Part shown: piece by piece, positions 17,136 through 26,638 of the stretch
Position numbering within the stretch: position 1 is the stretch's first letter
Layout: every line of letters starts with the position of its first letter
Assembly (NCBI RefSeq): GCF_001425235.1
Contig: NZ_LMEA01000008.1
Location: forward strand, 186,001-250,000
DNA: 64,000 nt
Source of the DNA: Devosia sp. Root413D1
GTDB taxonomy: Bacteria > Pseudomonadota > Alphaproteobacteria > Rhizobiales > Devosiaceae
Direction of reading: 5' to 3'
The notes under the pieces: model-generated
Told to the model about the DNA's origin: nothing
Database searches by the model: none
The model's input: the letters and a program-made list of their open reading frames with translations, nothing else
Program-made: the position numbers and the translations under genes

Positions 17136-17153
17136 GGGCACATACATGTGCCC
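17136..17153. promoter_or_regulatory. Perfect 18-bp palindrome before the S49 peptidase gene
   Basis: GGGCACAT-AC-ATGTGCCC is an exact inverted repeat 20 bases before the peptidase ATG and 10 bases after the methyltransferase stop. It is too short and U-poor for a strong terminator and could be an operator or a translation-affecting hairpin. Function unknown. Confidence 0.45.
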
Positions 17154-17173
17154 GGTCAAAAGCGAGGCGTCAC

Positions 17174-17998
17174 ATGGGTTTGCGGTCCTGGATCAAGCGC
17201 AAGATGGGGCAGACCGGTCCGGTCGTCCCGGTGGTGCGCCTGCATGGCGTGATCGCTGCGGACCAGCGCCCGGGTCGGCTGAACATTGAGACGGTGGCGC
17301 CGCTGCTGAAGCGCGCCTTCGCCGTGAAATCCGCCCCTGCGGTTGCCATCATCATCAACTCACCGGGTGGCTCGGCTGTGCAGTCGCGGCTGATCTCCAA
17401 GCGCATCCGCGACCTCGCCGACGAGCACCACAAGCCCGTGCTGGTGTTCGTCGAGGACGCGGCGGCATCAGGCGGTTATTTCATTGCCACTGCCGGTGAC
17501 GAGATCATCGCCGACCCCTCCTCGATCGTCGGCTCGATCGGAGTGATCTTCGCCAGCTTCGGTTTCGTCGAAACCCTGAAGAAGGTGGGCGTCGACCGCC
17601 GCGTTCACACCGCCGGCCGCAACAAGTCGACGCTCGATCCGTTCCTGCCCGAGAAACCGGAGGACGTGGAGCGGATCAAGCAGATGGAAAGCGAGATCCA
17701 CCAGGTCTTCATCGACTGGGTGAAGCAGCGCCGCGGCGAGCGCCTGAAGGCCTCGGACGATCAGCTGTTCACCGGTGAGTTCTGGAGCGGCGTGAAGGGG
17801 CTCGAGCTCGGCCTGGTCGATGGCCTCGGCGACCTGCACGAGGTGCTGCAGAGCCGCTTCGGCGACAAGGTCGAGCTGTTGCCGATTGCGCCCAAGCGCG
17901 GACTGCTGACGCTGCCGCGAGTGGGTCTTGCGGCGCTGACCGGCGACATCGCCGCCAGCATCGAGGATCGCTCTGTCTGGGCCCGGCTGGGGCTCTAA
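17174..17998 (+). CDS. S49 family peptidase (SppA/SohB-like)
   Basis: The 274-residue protein has the S49 core: VVPVVRLHGVIA, INSPGGSAVQSRLI, then FVEDAAASGGYFIATAGDE with the probable nucleophilic Ser in ASGGY, and SSIVGSIGVIFASFGF. It is the short SohB-like form with one domain. There is no clear N-terminal membrane anchor, which many SppA proteins have. Such enzymes digest signal peptides or other membrane fragments by a Ser-Lys dyad. The small membrane protein at 18002 follows three bases after the stop. Confidence 0.9.
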   Translation: MGLRSWIKRKMGQTGPVVPVVRLHGVIAADQRPGRLNIETVAPLLKRAFAVKSAPAVAIIINSPGGSAVQSRLISKRIRDLADEHHKPVLVFVEDAAASGGYFIATAGDEIIADPSSIVGSIGVIFASFGFVETLKKVGVDRRVHTAGRNKSTLDPFLPEKPEDVERIKQMESEIHQVFIDWVKQRRGERLKASDDQLFTGEFWSGVKGLELGLVDGLGDLHEVLQSRFGDKVELLPIAPKRGLLTLPRVGLAALTGDIAASIEDRSVWARLGL

Positions 17999-18001
17999 GC
18001 G

Positions 18002-18220
18002 ATGACCGGCACGTTGCTCCGCATCCTGATCTTTGGCGCGATCATCCTGTTGATCCTGTGGGGGATCAGGAAGATCTGGCGGGATTGGACCGGCCAGTTC
18101 AAGCAGCTCGATAAGGAGCGCCACGAGCGCGACCTGCGCGAACGCCAGCAACCTGATGTCATCACTTTGAAGCGCGACAAGGACGGCAAGTTCCGGCCGC
18201 CCGAGGACGACGGCCGCTAG
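18002..18220 (+). CDS. Small single-helix membrane protein
   Basis: The 72-residue product has an N-terminal membrane helix (LLRILIFGAIILLILWGI) followed by a charged cytosolic tail rich in Arg, Asp and Lys. I do not recognise a family. It starts three bases after the S49 peptidase stop and is surely cotranscribed with it, so it may anchor or partner the peptidase, which itself lacks a clear helix. Confidence 0.7.
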   Translation: MTGTLLRILIFGAIILLILWGIRKIWRDWTGQFKQLDKERHERDLRERQQPDVITLKRDKDGKFRPPEDDGR

Positions 18221-18281
18221 ATTACCGACGACAAGCCCACTGCCGGCCGCTAGCCTTCTCGCGGATTTTGGAGTCGCGAGC

Positions 18282-19475
18282 ATGGTCGGCACATTACTGC
18301 GCAGTCGGCGCTCGGAGCATCATGCGCAGGTGACCTCGGTCGAGCTGTTCTTCGACCTCGTCTTTGTCATCGCCGTCACCCAGATTTCCCACGCGCTGGT
18401 CGAGCACCTGACCTGGCTTGGTGCGCTCGAAGCCGCGCTCCTGCTGCTAGCGATCTGGTGGGCGTGGATCGACACCGCCTGGATCACCAACTGGCTCGAT
18501 CCTGAAAAGCCGTTGGTCCGGCTGATGCTCTTCGTGCTGATGGGCATTGGGCTGGTGATGTCGAGCTCGCTGCCTGAGGCGTTCGGCGATCGGGGCCTCG
18601 CCTTCGCCATCGCCTTCGCCGTCTTCCAGCTCGGCCGCACCGCTTTCATGCTCTGGGCGGTGCGAGCCCGGCCGACGCTCTATCGCAACTTCATCCGCAT
18701 CATCATCTGGTACGCCGCCTCCGCCGCGCTGTGGGTAGTCGGTGGACTCGCTGGCGGCGAAGCCCGGCTCATCTGCTGGCTGATCGCCGTGGCACTCGAC
18801 AGCGTCTCGCCGGCGCTCGGTTTCTGGGTTCCAGGCCTCGGGCGCGCCGATACCCGGGATTGGGACGTCGATGGCGGCCACATGGCGGAGCGCAGCGGGC
18901 TGTTCGTGATGATCGCGCTCGGCGAGTCGGTCCTCGTCACCGGCGTTGGCTTCACCCAGCTCGCCTGGACGCCGGACGTCGTACTGGCCATGACCGTGTC
19001 GCTGCTGCAGTCGATTGCCATGTGGTGGATCTTCTTCGGCCAGCATGCGGAAGCCGCGAGTGCGGCTATCTCCAACTCGTCCGATCCCGGCCGCGTGGCG
19101 CGGCAGGCCTACACCTATGTGCCCATCCTCCTGGTTGCCGGTATCGTCGTCTCGGCCGTCGGCGACGAAATCGTGCTGGCGCACCCGATGGGGCACCTGG
19201 AGGCGGCGACCATCCTGGTGCTCATCGGCGGGCCGGCCTTGTTCCTTTTGGGCGCGGCATTGTTCAAACTCGCGGTGTTCGGGCACTGGTCGCTGCCGCG
19301 CTTCGGTGGCTTGCTGGCGGTCCTCGCGCTCTACCCGTTCGCCATCGGGCTGTCGCCGCTGCTGCTCTCCTCGCTGACCACTGGTATTGTCGTGCTGGTC
19401 GCGGTGTGGGAGGCGGTGGAGCTGGCGCGCCATCCCGAGCGCTATCCCGTGACGACGCGACATCACCCCGAATGA
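18282..19475 (+). CDS. Low temperature requirement protein A (LtrA)
   Basis: This 397-residue membrane protein has about ten hydrophobic segments. It carries LtrA family signatures: SVELFFDLVFVIAVTQISHA near the start and MIALGESVLVTGVGF past the middle. LtrA is named for a Listeria gene required for growth in the cold; its molecular role is unknown. The start follows GGAG at good spacing. It stands 61 bp after the small membrane protein and 70 bp before glyQ on the same strand. Confidence 0.93.
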   Translation: MVGTLLRSRRSEHHAQVTSVELFFDLVFVIAVTQISHALVEHLTWLGALEAALLLLAIWWAWIDTAWITNWLDPEKPLVRLMLFVLMGIGLVMSSSLPEAFGDRGLAFAIAFAVFQLGRTAFMLWAVRARPTLYRNFIRIIIWYAASAALWVVGGLAGGEARLICWLIAVALDSVSPALGFWVPGLGRADTRDWDVDGGHMAERSGLFVMIALGESVLVTGVGFTQLAWTPDVVLAMTVSLLQSIAMWWIFFGQHAEAASAAISNSSDPGRVARQAYTYVPILLVAGIVVSAVGDEIVLAHPMGHLEAATILVLIGGPALFLLGAALFKLAVFGHWSLPRFGGLLAVLALYPFAIGLSPLLLSSLTTGIVVLVAVWEAVELARHPERYPVTTRHHPE

Positions 19476-19545
19476 ACTGCGGAATTGACCCACTGCGCTG
19501 GCCCAACTAGGTTCCGCCCGCCATTCGCACCCCGGAATATAGCCG

Positions 19546-20472
19546 ATGCCCGACGCTTTGCCCGCCCACATGGACCCCAGGAACTCGTTCCAGGGTCTGA
19601 TCCTGACGCTGCAGCGCTTCTGGGCGGAGCAGGGTTGCGTGATCCTGCAGCCATACGACATGCAGATGGGCGCCGGCACGTTCCACACCGCGACGACACT
19701 CAGGGCGCTGGGGCCGAAGCCGTGGAAGGCCGCCTATGTGCAGCCCTCGCGCCGCCCCAAGGATGGACGCTACGGTGAAAACCCCAACCGGCTGCAGCAC
19801 TACTATCAGTTCCAGGTGATCCTGAAGCCGTCGCCGGACAATATCCAGGAGCTCTATCTGCAGTCGCTGGCCGAGATCGGTCTCGATTCCAGCCTGCACG
19901 ATATCCGCTTCGTCGAAGACGATTGGGAGAGCCCGACGCTGGGCGCCTGGGGCCTCGGCTGGGAATGCTGGTGCGACGGCATGGAAGTCAGCCAGTTCAC
20001 CTATTTCCAGCAGGTCGCCGGCTTCGAGACCAAGCCCGTGCCGGGCGAGATCACCTACGGCCTCGAGCGCCTCGCCATGTATGTGCAGGGTGTCGAGAAC
20101 GTCTACGACCTCAACTTCAATGGCCGCGAAGGCGAGGACAAGGTCACCTACGGCGATATCTTCCTGCAGAACGAGCAGGAGTTCTCGAAATACAATTTCG
20201 AGGCCGCCGATACCGAGATGCTGTTCCGGCACTTCAGGGATGCCGAGGAAGAGTGCCGTGCCATCCTGAAGAAGGGCGCCGACGGCAATCGCCAGACCAT
20301 GGCGGTCCCCGCCTATGAGCAGGTCATCAAGGCTAGCCACAACTTCAACCTGCTGGACGCGCGCGGCGTGATCTCGGTGCAGGAGCGCCAGAGCTACATC
20401 CTGCGCATCCGCGAGCTGGCCAAGGAATGCGGCGCCGCCTGGCTGCAGACGGCGGGCGGCGGGGCGGAGTAA
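19546..20472 (+). CDS. glyQ: Glycyl-tRNA synthetase alpha subunit
   Basis: The 308-residue protein matches GlyQ throughout: [54 protein letters not shown] and WEVWCDGMEV-type sequence (here [18 protein letters not shown]). It carries the class II catalytic core that activates glycine and charges tRNA-Gly together with GlyS. The partner gene, glyS, is 18 kb to the left in opposite orientation, so the two subunits are made from separate transcripts. Confidence 0.98.
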   Translation: MPDALPAHMDPRNSFQGLILTLQRFWAEQGCVILQPYDMQMGAGTFHTATTLRALGPKPWKAAYVQPSRRPKDGRYGENPNRLQHYYQFQVILKPSPDNIQELYLQSLAEIGLDSSLHDIRFVEDDWESPTLGAWGLGWECWCDGMEVSQFTYFQQVAGFETKPVPGEITYGLERLAMYVQGVENVYDLNFNGREGEDKVTYGDIFLQNEQEFSKYNFEAADTEMLFRHFRDAEEECRAILKKGADGNRQTMAVPAYEQVIKASHNFNLLDARGVISVQERQSYILRIRELAKECGAAWLQTAGGGAE

Positions 20473-20540
20473 CGCCACGAACTGTCCGGTCCCGGCGCTT
20501 TGGTGATGTCTGATCAGCTGGGGGCACCGAGCTTTCCTCA

Positions 20541-20587
20541 CCCCCAGTGTCACCCCGGCGAAGGCCGGGAGACACCGTGGTTGGGGG
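20541..20587. repeat. Hairpin-forming intergenic sequence after glyQ
   Basis: Nested complementary parts (GTGTC/GACAC and CCCGGC/GCCGGG around GAA) form a stem 70 bases past glyQ. The core TGTCACCCCGGCGAA resembles a single arm of the type C repeats at 27.8, 39.0 and 44.8 kb. It could act as a terminator between glyQ and the convergent gene at 20710. The rest of 20473-20709 shows nothing else. Confidence 0.5.
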
Positions 20588-20709
20588 AAGGGCAGGGCCC
20601 ACTCGGATAACAGCCAGACGTGTCTGATCCGCTTTCGAGGTGAAAGTCTGCGATCTGCCTGCGCGAGGACAGGCGCTTTCCCAAGAATGCGTTAGGCCCG
20701 TCGTCTGCC

Positions 20710-21486
20710 TCAGGCCTGTGCCGTCGCCGACGGGATCGCGCGGCCTTCGATATAGTGGCCGTAAAGCGTGGTCAGGATGCTGACGCCGACGATCATTTTC
20801 ACCCAGCCAGTGGCCAGCGTCCACAGTACGGCGAGGAAGCCGCCGATCGGGCCGGCCATGGCGAAGATGAAGGCCGGGATGTCGATGACCAGCGCCGCAA
20901 CCGCCGAGAGCACCGCCAGGACGATGATCGGTACGTTGGCGCTGTTGGTTGCCTCCCAGGCCTGCCGCAGGGTGATTGGTTTGCCGATGGCGATCGAGGG
21001 CAGGATCGGCGCAAGCCGGTAGCCGATGATCAGCACCGCCGCGAGAGCGAGCAGGCCGGTGAGGAAAACGCCGACCACGTTCAGCAGCGGGATCGCGATG
21101 ATCCCCACCACGGCCGAGACGATGAACGACAGCACGAAGCCGATCAGGCCGATCAGCAGCGAATAGCCGCCATAGGACAGCAGCCGGCTGCTGTTGAACT
21201 CCGGAAACTGCCCGGCAGGCATCTCGTCGAGCAGCACGTAGCGGTGCCAGGCCACCGCCACCCAGACGAACGCCACGATGGCGAGGATGGCTGTGATGAG
21301 GCCCAGGAAACCGCCGCTGCCCAGCGCTGCCATGGCCTGCTCGGGTTGCACCGGCGTCGGAAACAGCAGGGCAAAGACCAGCGCCGGGACAGCGTAGATC
21401 AGGTAGAGCAGCCCAGTGATCTTCAAGGCATTGCGCCAATCGCCCAGCACCAGGCGGACGGAATGTACAAACAGACTAACGCCCAT
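20710..21486 (-). CDS. Multi-pass membrane protein of unknown function
   Basis: The 258-residue protein has about six hydrophobic segments in a Gly/Ala/Ile-rich background, with ITGLLYLIYAVPALVFALLF first. Between the second and third lies WVAVAWHRYVLLDEMPAG, a stretch seen in many alphaproteobacterial membrane proteins of unknown role. I use the ATG at 21486; a TTG four codons upstream is possible. It stands alone, convergent with glyQ. Confidence 0.8.
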   Translation of the reverse strand: MGVSLFVHSVRLVLGDWRNALKITGLLYLIYAVPALVFALLFPTPVQPEQAMAALGSGGFLGLITAILAIVAFVWVAVAWHRYVLLDEMPAGQFPEFNSSRLLSYGGYSLLIGLIGFVLSFIVSAVVGIIAIPLLNVVGVFLTGLLALAAVLIIGYRLAPILPSIAIGKPITLRQAWEATNSANVPIIVLAVLSAVAALVIDIPAFIFAMAGPIGGFLAVLWTLATGWVKMIVGVSILTTLYGHYIEGRAIPSATAQA

Positions 21487-21597
21487 GAAATGCCCCAATA
21501 TCTCAATGTTGAATGCCGACCCAGGCGTGAGGCTAGCGCAACAGCAAGAGTCGCGGAAGCTGCGCTCGCGAATAGCTGGGGACTGAGGTTGGCGACG

Positions 21598-21924
21598 CTA
21601 CTGGCAGCTCACTTCAAGCCCATCGGCGCCGGTGAAGCGGAACGTGGTCTTGCCGGCGTCGTCGGTGCCGAACACACCGATAAGCTGCATGTCCTTGAGT
21701 GGGCCGGAGAGCGGGTTCACGTCGGTCCCGGCGGAGGCAACCTGGCCGCTCGCGCTGTTGCCATCGACATTCTTGAACGAATAGTCGCCTGCCACGAACA
21801 GCGTGAGTTCACCGAGGTTGGCGCCATTCTCGCTGACGCACTCATACACGCCCGGCGGTGGAAACTGCGCCAGGGCAGGGGTGGCGAGGAGCAGAAGGGC
21901 GGCGGCGGCAAGGAGCGGGCGCAT
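21598..21924 (-). CDS. Small exported protein of unknown function
   Basis: From the ATG at 21924 the product is 108 residues, with a signal peptide (PLLAAAALLLLATPALAQF). The mature part has two Cys, one near each end (GVYECVSE and LEVSCQ), probably joined by a disulfide. FVAGDYSFKN and TTFRFTGADGL suggest a small beta-structured domain. I do not recognise the family. The frame extends 24 codons upstream but that part is proline-rich and unconvincing. Confidence 0.72.
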   Translation of the reverse strand: MRPLLAAAALLLLATPALAQFPPPGVYECVSENGANLGELTLFVAGDYSFKNVDGNSASGQVASAGTDVNPLSGPLKDMQLIGVFGTDDAGKTTFRFTGADGLEVSCQ

Positions 21925-22006
21925 GGCGCGGATTATCGGCGCGGCGGGCGGTGGAGGCAAGGGCGTAGCCTCGGTGATCTCACGGGCGAACGGCACGACC
22001 GCGACC

Positions 22007-22038
22007 CGGTGGTGGGGCCAGAGTCGGCCCCACCACCG
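22007..22038. terminator. Strong hairpin after rnhA
   Basis: CGGTGGTGGGGCC and GGCCCCACCACCG form a perfect 13-pair stem with a six-base loop, 25 bases past the rnhA stop. A T-run follows only on the plus strand (TTT), so on the minus strand it would be a U-less terminator or 3'-end protector of the ispH-rnhA transcript. Confidence 0.55.
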
Positions 22039-22062
22039 TTTGGTGCAGCTCGATGGTGAAAC

Positions 22063-22536
22063 CTAGACCGGCGGCATCAGGCCTTCGGGCTTGCGACGCT
22101 TGCCCTTGAACGGCTCCATGCCTTCGTTGGCGAGCTGGTCGGCGCGTTCGTTCATTTCGTCGCCGTTATGGCCTTTGACCCAGTGCCAGTTGATCTTGTG
22201 GCGCTGCGTAGCGGCGTCGAGGGCCTGCCACAGTTCGACATTCTTGACCGGCTTCTTGTCTGCGGTGCGCCAGCCGTTCTTCTTCCAGCCGTGGATCCAC
22301 TTGGTCAGCCCGTCCTTGACGTAGTTGCTGTCGGTGTGGAGCTCGATCTCGCACGGGCGTTTCAGCGCCGTCAGCGCCTCGATGGCAGCGGTCAGTTCCA
22401 TCTGGTTGTTGGTGGTGAGCGGCGCGCCGCCCTTCAGTTCCTTGACCGTATCGCCGTATTGCAGCACGGCGCCCCAGCCCCCCGGGCCGGGATTGCCCGA
22501 GCACGCGCCGTCAGTGTGGATGATGACCGAGTTCAT
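22063..22536 (-). CDS. rnhA: Ribonuclease HI
   Basis: The 157-residue protein has all catalytic acids: Asp in [12 protein letters not shown], Glu in [13 protein letters not shown], Asp in [12 protein letters not shown] and the last Asp in [11 protein letters not shown]. It also has the flexible-loop His in WVKGHNGDE and the basic handle [15 protein letters not shown]. It cuts RNA in RNA-DNA hybrids. The start overlaps the upstream acetyltransferase stop by four bases (ATGA), so rnhA is the last gene of an ispH-GNAT-rnhA operon. Confidence 0.97.
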   Translation of the reverse strand: MNSVIIHTDGACSGNPGPGGWGAVLQYGDTVKELKGGAPLTTNNQMELTAAIEALTALKRPCEIELHTDSNYVKDGLTKWIHGWKKNGWRTADKKPVKNVELWQALDAATQRHKINWHWVKGHNGDEMNERADQLANEGMEPFKGKRRKPEGLMPPV

Positions 22537-23057
22537 GCGGCCGGCCGGTCGTAGCGATAGAACTCGACATCGGGGTGGTCGTAGCTGTCGCCCGTGTGGG
22601 TGTAGACGCCGCCGAGCTTGCGCAGCACCTTCAGCGAGGCCTCGTTGCGCGCGTCCGCCATGCCGAGGAAATGGTCGCGGTCGGTCTCGCGCCAATACCA
22701 ATCCCTGAGCCCGCTCGCCGCCTCGAGGACGTAGCCATTGCCCCAGAACTCCGGATAGAGCGAGTAGCCGATCTCCGGGATTTCCTCGACCCCGTAGACG
22801 CCGAAGCCGCAACGCCCCACCAGCACCCCGTCAGCTTTTCGCGTCACCCTGAGCTTCCCCATCTTCTGTCGCTCGAACAGGGCGATCCAGTGGGCGAGCG
22901 CCTGGTCCATCTCCTCGGTCGTCCAGGGCCGGCCATGTCCGGTGAGATAACGCGCCACGGTCGGATCGCCATGCAGGCGGTAGAGATCGTCGATCTGGTC
23001 GGTGCGCCAGCCGGAGAGCACCAGCCGGTCGGTTTCGAGAAGCGTCAGGTCGGTCAT
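22533..23057 (-). CDS. GNAT family N-acetyltransferase
   Basis: The 174-residue protein starts [20 protein letters not shown] and has [20 protein letters not shown], a variant of the acetyl-CoA loop with GNGY, followed by [17 protein letters not shown]. This is the RimJ/RimL-like group; the substrate is unknown. It overlaps both neighbours by four bases, ispH upstream and rnhA downstream, which indicates tight translational coupling. Confidence 0.9.
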   Translation of the reverse strand: MTDLTLLETDRLVLSGWRTDQIDDLYRLHGDPTVARYLTGHGRPWTTEEMDQALAHWIALFERQKMGKLRVTRKADGVLVGRCGFGVYGVEEIPEIGYSLYPEFWGNGYVLEAASGLRDWYWRETDRDHFLGMADARNEASLKVLRKLGGVYTHTGDSYDHPDVEFYRYDRPAA

Positions 23058-24016
23058 GCTGCAGGCTGGGCTCGGAGTTCGCGGGGGAGGTTGAAGACGA
23101 TGCGCTCGCGCTGTTCGCCACTGGCGCTGACCGCGATATCGAAGCGCTGCGCAAAGGCCTCGATCACCTCGTCGACCAGGGTCTCGGGCGCCGAGGCGCC
23201 GGCGGTGATGCCGAGCGTCTTGATCCCTGCGAAGCGGCTCCAGTCGATCTTGTCGGCGCGCTCGACCAGCGAGGCATTGGCGCAGCCGACCCGCTGCGCC
23301 ACTTCGACCAGCCGGACCGAGTTGGACGATTCGGGCGCACCCACCACGATCATCGCGTCGACATGCGGCGCCACCTGCTTCACTGCTTCCTGGCGGTTAG
23401 TGGTGGCGTAGCAGATGTCTTCCTTGTGCGGCAGCGCGATCGCCGGGAAGCGGCGGCGCAGCACGTCGACGATCGCCGAGGTGTCATCGACGCTGAGCGT
23501 CGTCTGCGTCACATAGGCGAGCTTTTCCGGATCGCGCGGCACAAAGGTTTCGGCTTCCTCGACCGTCTGGATCAGGGTGATGGCGCCATCGACCAGCTGG
23601 CCCATGGTGCCGATCACTTCGACATGCCCGGCATGGCCGATCAGCACGATCTCGCGGCCCTCATTGTGATGCCGGTTGGCCTCGATATGGACCTTCGACA
23701 CCAGTGGGCACGTCGCATCGAGGAAAAACATGTTGCGCGCCTTGGCGCCGGCGGGAACCGACTTCGGCACGCCATGCGCCGAAAACACCACCGGAGCGCC
23801 GGTATCGGGGATCTCGTCGAGCTCTTCGACGAACACCGCGCCCTTCTGCTTCAGCCCGTCGACCACGTATTTGTTGTGCACGATCGCATGGCGCACATAG
23901 ACCGGCGCGCCATAGCGCTCCAGCGCCAGCTCGACGATCTGAATGGCGCGATCGACGCCGGCGCAGAATCCGCGCGGCGCACATAGCGTAATGTCCAAGT
24001 GCGGCCTTGTTTGCAT
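23054..24016 (-). CDS. ispH: 4-hydroxy-3-methylbut-2-enyl diphosphate reductase
   Basis: The 320-residue protein has the three cluster-binding cysteines in [24 protein letters not shown] and [11 protein letters not shown]. The substrate-contact segments are [14 protein letters not shown] and [13 protein letters not shown]. It is the last enzyme of the MEP pathway, making IPP and DMAPP with an iron-sulfur cluster. I start at the ATG at 24016 ([14 protein letters not shown]); the longer frame upstream is not ispH-like. No good ribosome site is visible. It leads the ispH-GNAT-rnhA operon and diverges from the PPDK-like gene. Confidence 0.96.
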   Translation of the reverse strand: MQTRPHLDITLCAPRGFCAGVDRAIQIVELALERYGAPVYVRHAIVHNKYVVDGLKQKGAVFVEELDEIPDTGAPVVFSAHGVPKSVPAGAKARNMFFLDATCPLVSKVHIEANRHHNEGREIVLIGHAGHVEVIGTMGQLVDGAITLIQTVEEAETFVPRDPEKLAYVTQTTLSVDDTSAIVDVLRRRFPAIALPHKEDICYATTNRQEAVKQVAPHVDAMIVVGAPESSNSVRLVEVAQRVGCANASLVERADKIDWSRFAGIKTLGITAGASAPETLVDEVIEAFAQRFDIAVSASGEQRERIVFNLPRELRAQPAA

Positions 24017-24174
24017 AGGAGAGCAGATGCGTTCAATGACCGGGCAAGTCAAGCTGTGAGCGCCGCGACCAAAGCGTGCGGCACGCGATCCCAAGCGGGG
24101 TCTGAAGTGTGCAGTTGCGGTGCAACGGCCTGAACGGCAATATGTTTCGCTAAAGTTGGTCGGAAGGTGTCCAG

Positions 24175-26427
24175 GTGACCCTCGCAATGGAAATGTTCGC
24201 AATCGCGCCCGCCACGGGCAAGGCGAACCTTTCCGCCATCCAGGATGGGTTGTTGGTCGGCAAGGCGCTGTGGCTGAGCCGCGCCGCCAATGCCGGGCTA
24301 CCCGTCGCCCCAACCATTGTGATCAGCCGCGCCGCCTGGAATGCGCTCCAGGAAGAGCGCAAGGCGCATGATGACCGGCTGCGGGTCCACTGGGTGGCGA
24401 CGCTGTTCCGGCTGGTTGGTCGCAACGGGCGCCCGCCGGCCCTGGTGGTGCGCACCTCGAGCGCCGCGCATAGCGCCGGGCTGATGCCGGCCCGGCCCGG
24501 GCTGAGCCCCCCTGCCAACGAGGCTGAGTCGGTCGATCCGGCTCGGCCGCTGGCGCGGGCGATCTCCGACGCGTTTGCCTCCTACGCCAGCTTCGATCCG
24601 CGGCCGGAGCGCCAGATTGTCATCATCCAGGCGATGGCCGATGGCGATGTCCGGCAGTTCCTGACCCGCGACGCCCAGACTGGCGCGCTCGGTCCGGCGC
24701 CGGTGAACGGCACGCCATTCGGCCCGCTGCCGGCTTCGGCCACCGCCTTCGTCGATCTGCTCGATGCGGCGGCCGGCCAGCATCTGAGCTGTCTCGTCTC
24801 CGTCGAGGGTGACACCATCCGTCTGCTCTCGGCCCGCGCCGCGCCGGCTTCGGCGGCCGCCGAACTGGAGGCCGCCGTTGATCGCGTGGCGCGCGGACGC
24901 TGGACGCAGCGCGAGGCGGTGACCCATATCGATCCGGCCCGCCTGCAGCAGATGCTGCACCCGCGGCTGCGCTCGCCGGAAAGCGCCACCGTGCTCGCCA
25001 ATGGCCTCGGCGTCTCGCCGGGCGCGGCCAGCGGCGTCATCGTCTTCAACTCCGAAGACGCGGCGCGCATGAAGGCGCGGGGGCGTCACTGCATCCTCGT
25101 CGTCACCGAAACCGGCCCCACCGACATCGAGGGGATGAAGGCGGCAACCGGCATCCTGACGGCGCGTGGTGGCATGACCAGCCATGCCGGCGTCGTGGCT
25201 CGCATCACCGGCAAACCCTGTGTCGCCGGGGTGCGGACGCTCAGCGTCAACCTCGCCGAGCTGACCTGCCGGATCGGCTCGCGGGAGTTCCGGCAGGGCG
25301 ATCGCATCACCATCGATGGCACCGACGGCTCGGTCTATCTCGGTGCGCTGCCGCTGGCCCAGCCGCATATCGGCGGCGCCATGGGCAAGCTCCTCGGCTG
25401 GTCGGACGCCTCGCGCCGGATCAAGGTGCGGGCCAACGCCGAGACGGTCGAGGCGGTGAACACCGCGCTGAGTTTTGGGGCAGAGGGTATCGGGCTGGCC
25501 CGTTCCGAGCACATGTTCTTCTCGCGCGAGCGCCTCGTGGCGCTGCGCCGGCTGATCCTCTCGGAGGATGCCGACGATCGCGCCAAGGCGCTGACCGGGC
25601 TCGTCGACTTCCAGACCGAGGACTATTCGGCGATCTTCATGGCGATGAAGGGCCGGCCGGTGACGGTGCGGCTGTTCGATCCGCCGCTGCACGAGTTCCT
25701 GCCGCGCACCGACGAGGACATCGACGAGACGGCTCAGTCGCTAGGTCTCGAGGTCCGGGCGCTGAAGCTGCGGCTCGACCGCATCGCCGAGATCAATCCG
25801 ATGCTGGGCCATCGCGGCGTGCGGCTCGCCATCACCTATCCCGAGATCCTAAAGATGCAGATCGAGGCGCTGTGCGCCGGGGTGCGGGCGGCGTCCGCGA
25901 GGCAATCGGAACCGGTGACGCTCGAAGTGATGGTGCCGTTCGTCTCGACGGTCTCAGAGGTGGTGGAGGTCAAGCGCCAGACCTATGCCATCGTCGAGCA
26001 GGCTGGCCTGCCGCCGGCAGCGCGGGAACGCTTCGCTTTCGGCACGATGATCGAGCTGCCGCGCGCCGCGCTGCGGGCCGGGGATATCGCCGAACATGTC
26101 GACTTCTTCTCGTTCGGCACCAACGACCTGACCCAGACCACCTATGGCATCAGCCGCGACGATGCCCCGGCTTTCCTCTCGGCCTACCAGCGCAAGGGGC
26201 TTTACGACCTCGATCCGTTCGTGACGCTCGATCAGAAGGGCGTCGGCGAGATGATCACCATGGCGATCGATCGCGGCAAGCGGGCCAACCCGAACTTGAA
26301 GATCGGCATCTGCGGCGAGCATGCCGGCGACCCCGCCTCGCTGTGGTTCTTCTCGCGGCTGGACGTCGATTACGTCAGCTGCTCGCCCTATCGGGTGCCG
26401 GTGGCGCGACTGACTTTGGCGCAGTGA
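24175..26427 (+). CDS. Shortened pyruvate phosphate dikinase-like protein
   Basis: The 750-residue protein matches PPDK in its phosphohistidine domain ([20 protein letters not shown], with the catalytic His) and its C-terminal PEP-binding barrel ([48 protein letters not shown] with the catalytic Cys). The N-terminal ATP-grasp part is only about 240 residues instead of about 340. It keeps pieces such as [16 protein letters not shown] but lacks the long insert and glycine loop. Authentic PPDK is near 870-890 residues. It may be a PEP-utilising enzyme with reduced or changed nucleotide use. Start: GTG at 24175 after GGAAGG; ATGs follow at 24187 and 24193. Confidence 0.82.
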   Translation: MTLAMEMFAIAPATGKANLSAIQDGLLVGKALWLSRAANAGLPVAPTIVISRAAWNALQEERKAHDDRLRVHWVATLFRLVGRNGRPPALVVRTSSAAHSAGLMPARPGLSPPANEAESVDPARPLARAISDAFASYASFDPRPERQIVIIQAMADGDVRQFLTRDAQTGALGPAPVNGTPFGPLPASATAFVDLLDAAAGQHLSCLVSVEGDTIRLLSARAAPASAAAELEAAVDRVARGRWTQREAVTHIDPARLQQMLHPRLRSPESATVLANGLGVSPGAASGVIVFNSEDAARMKARGRHCILVVTETGPTDIEGMKAATGILTARGGMTSHAGVVARITGKPCVAGVRTLSVNLAELTCRIGSREFRQGDRITIDGTDGSVYLGALPLAQPHIGGAMGKLLGWSDASRRIKVRANAETVEAVNTALSFGAEGIGLARSEHMFFSRERLVALRRLILSEDADDRAKALTGLVDFQTEDYSAIFMAMKGRPVTVRLFDPPLHEFLPRTDEDIDETAQSLGLEVRALKLRLDRIAEINPMLGHRGVRLAITYPEILKMQIEALCAGVRAASARQSEPVTLEVMVPFVSTVSEVVEVKRQTYAIVEQAGLPPAARERFAFGTMIELPRAALRAGDIAEHVDFFSFGTNDLTQTTYGISRDDAPAFLSAYQRKGLYDLDPFVTLDQKGVGEMITMAIDRGKRANPNLKIGICGEHAGDPASLWFFSRLDVDYVSCSPYRVPVARLTLAQ

Positions 26428-26638
26428 CGGGCGGCATTTAAGTCAACCTGGCTGCCCCATTTCGCCTGCATATGGCCCAGCCTAGGCCATCTCAGGCCCG
26501 TCCTGACGCCAAATTTCCCCTGTTTACGGTCGGCTAACCCTAAACCCGCATTATCGCGAAAGCCGGCATTTGCGTCACAGTTTATCTAGATTGCCGGCGC
26601 GTCGTTTGTTGCGTTCGCGTGGATAGTAAAGCGTTCTG

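Noticed and set aside
22063-22812. A 249-residue frame ending as RNase HI
   Set aside because: The first 92 codons are a shadow of the acetyltransferase gene; RNase HI starts at 22536 with a four-base overlap.
26520-26545. A CtrA-type binding site before the SleB-like hydrolase
   Set aside because: GGCTAACCCTAAACC only loosely fits TTAA-N7-TTAA and has no second support.
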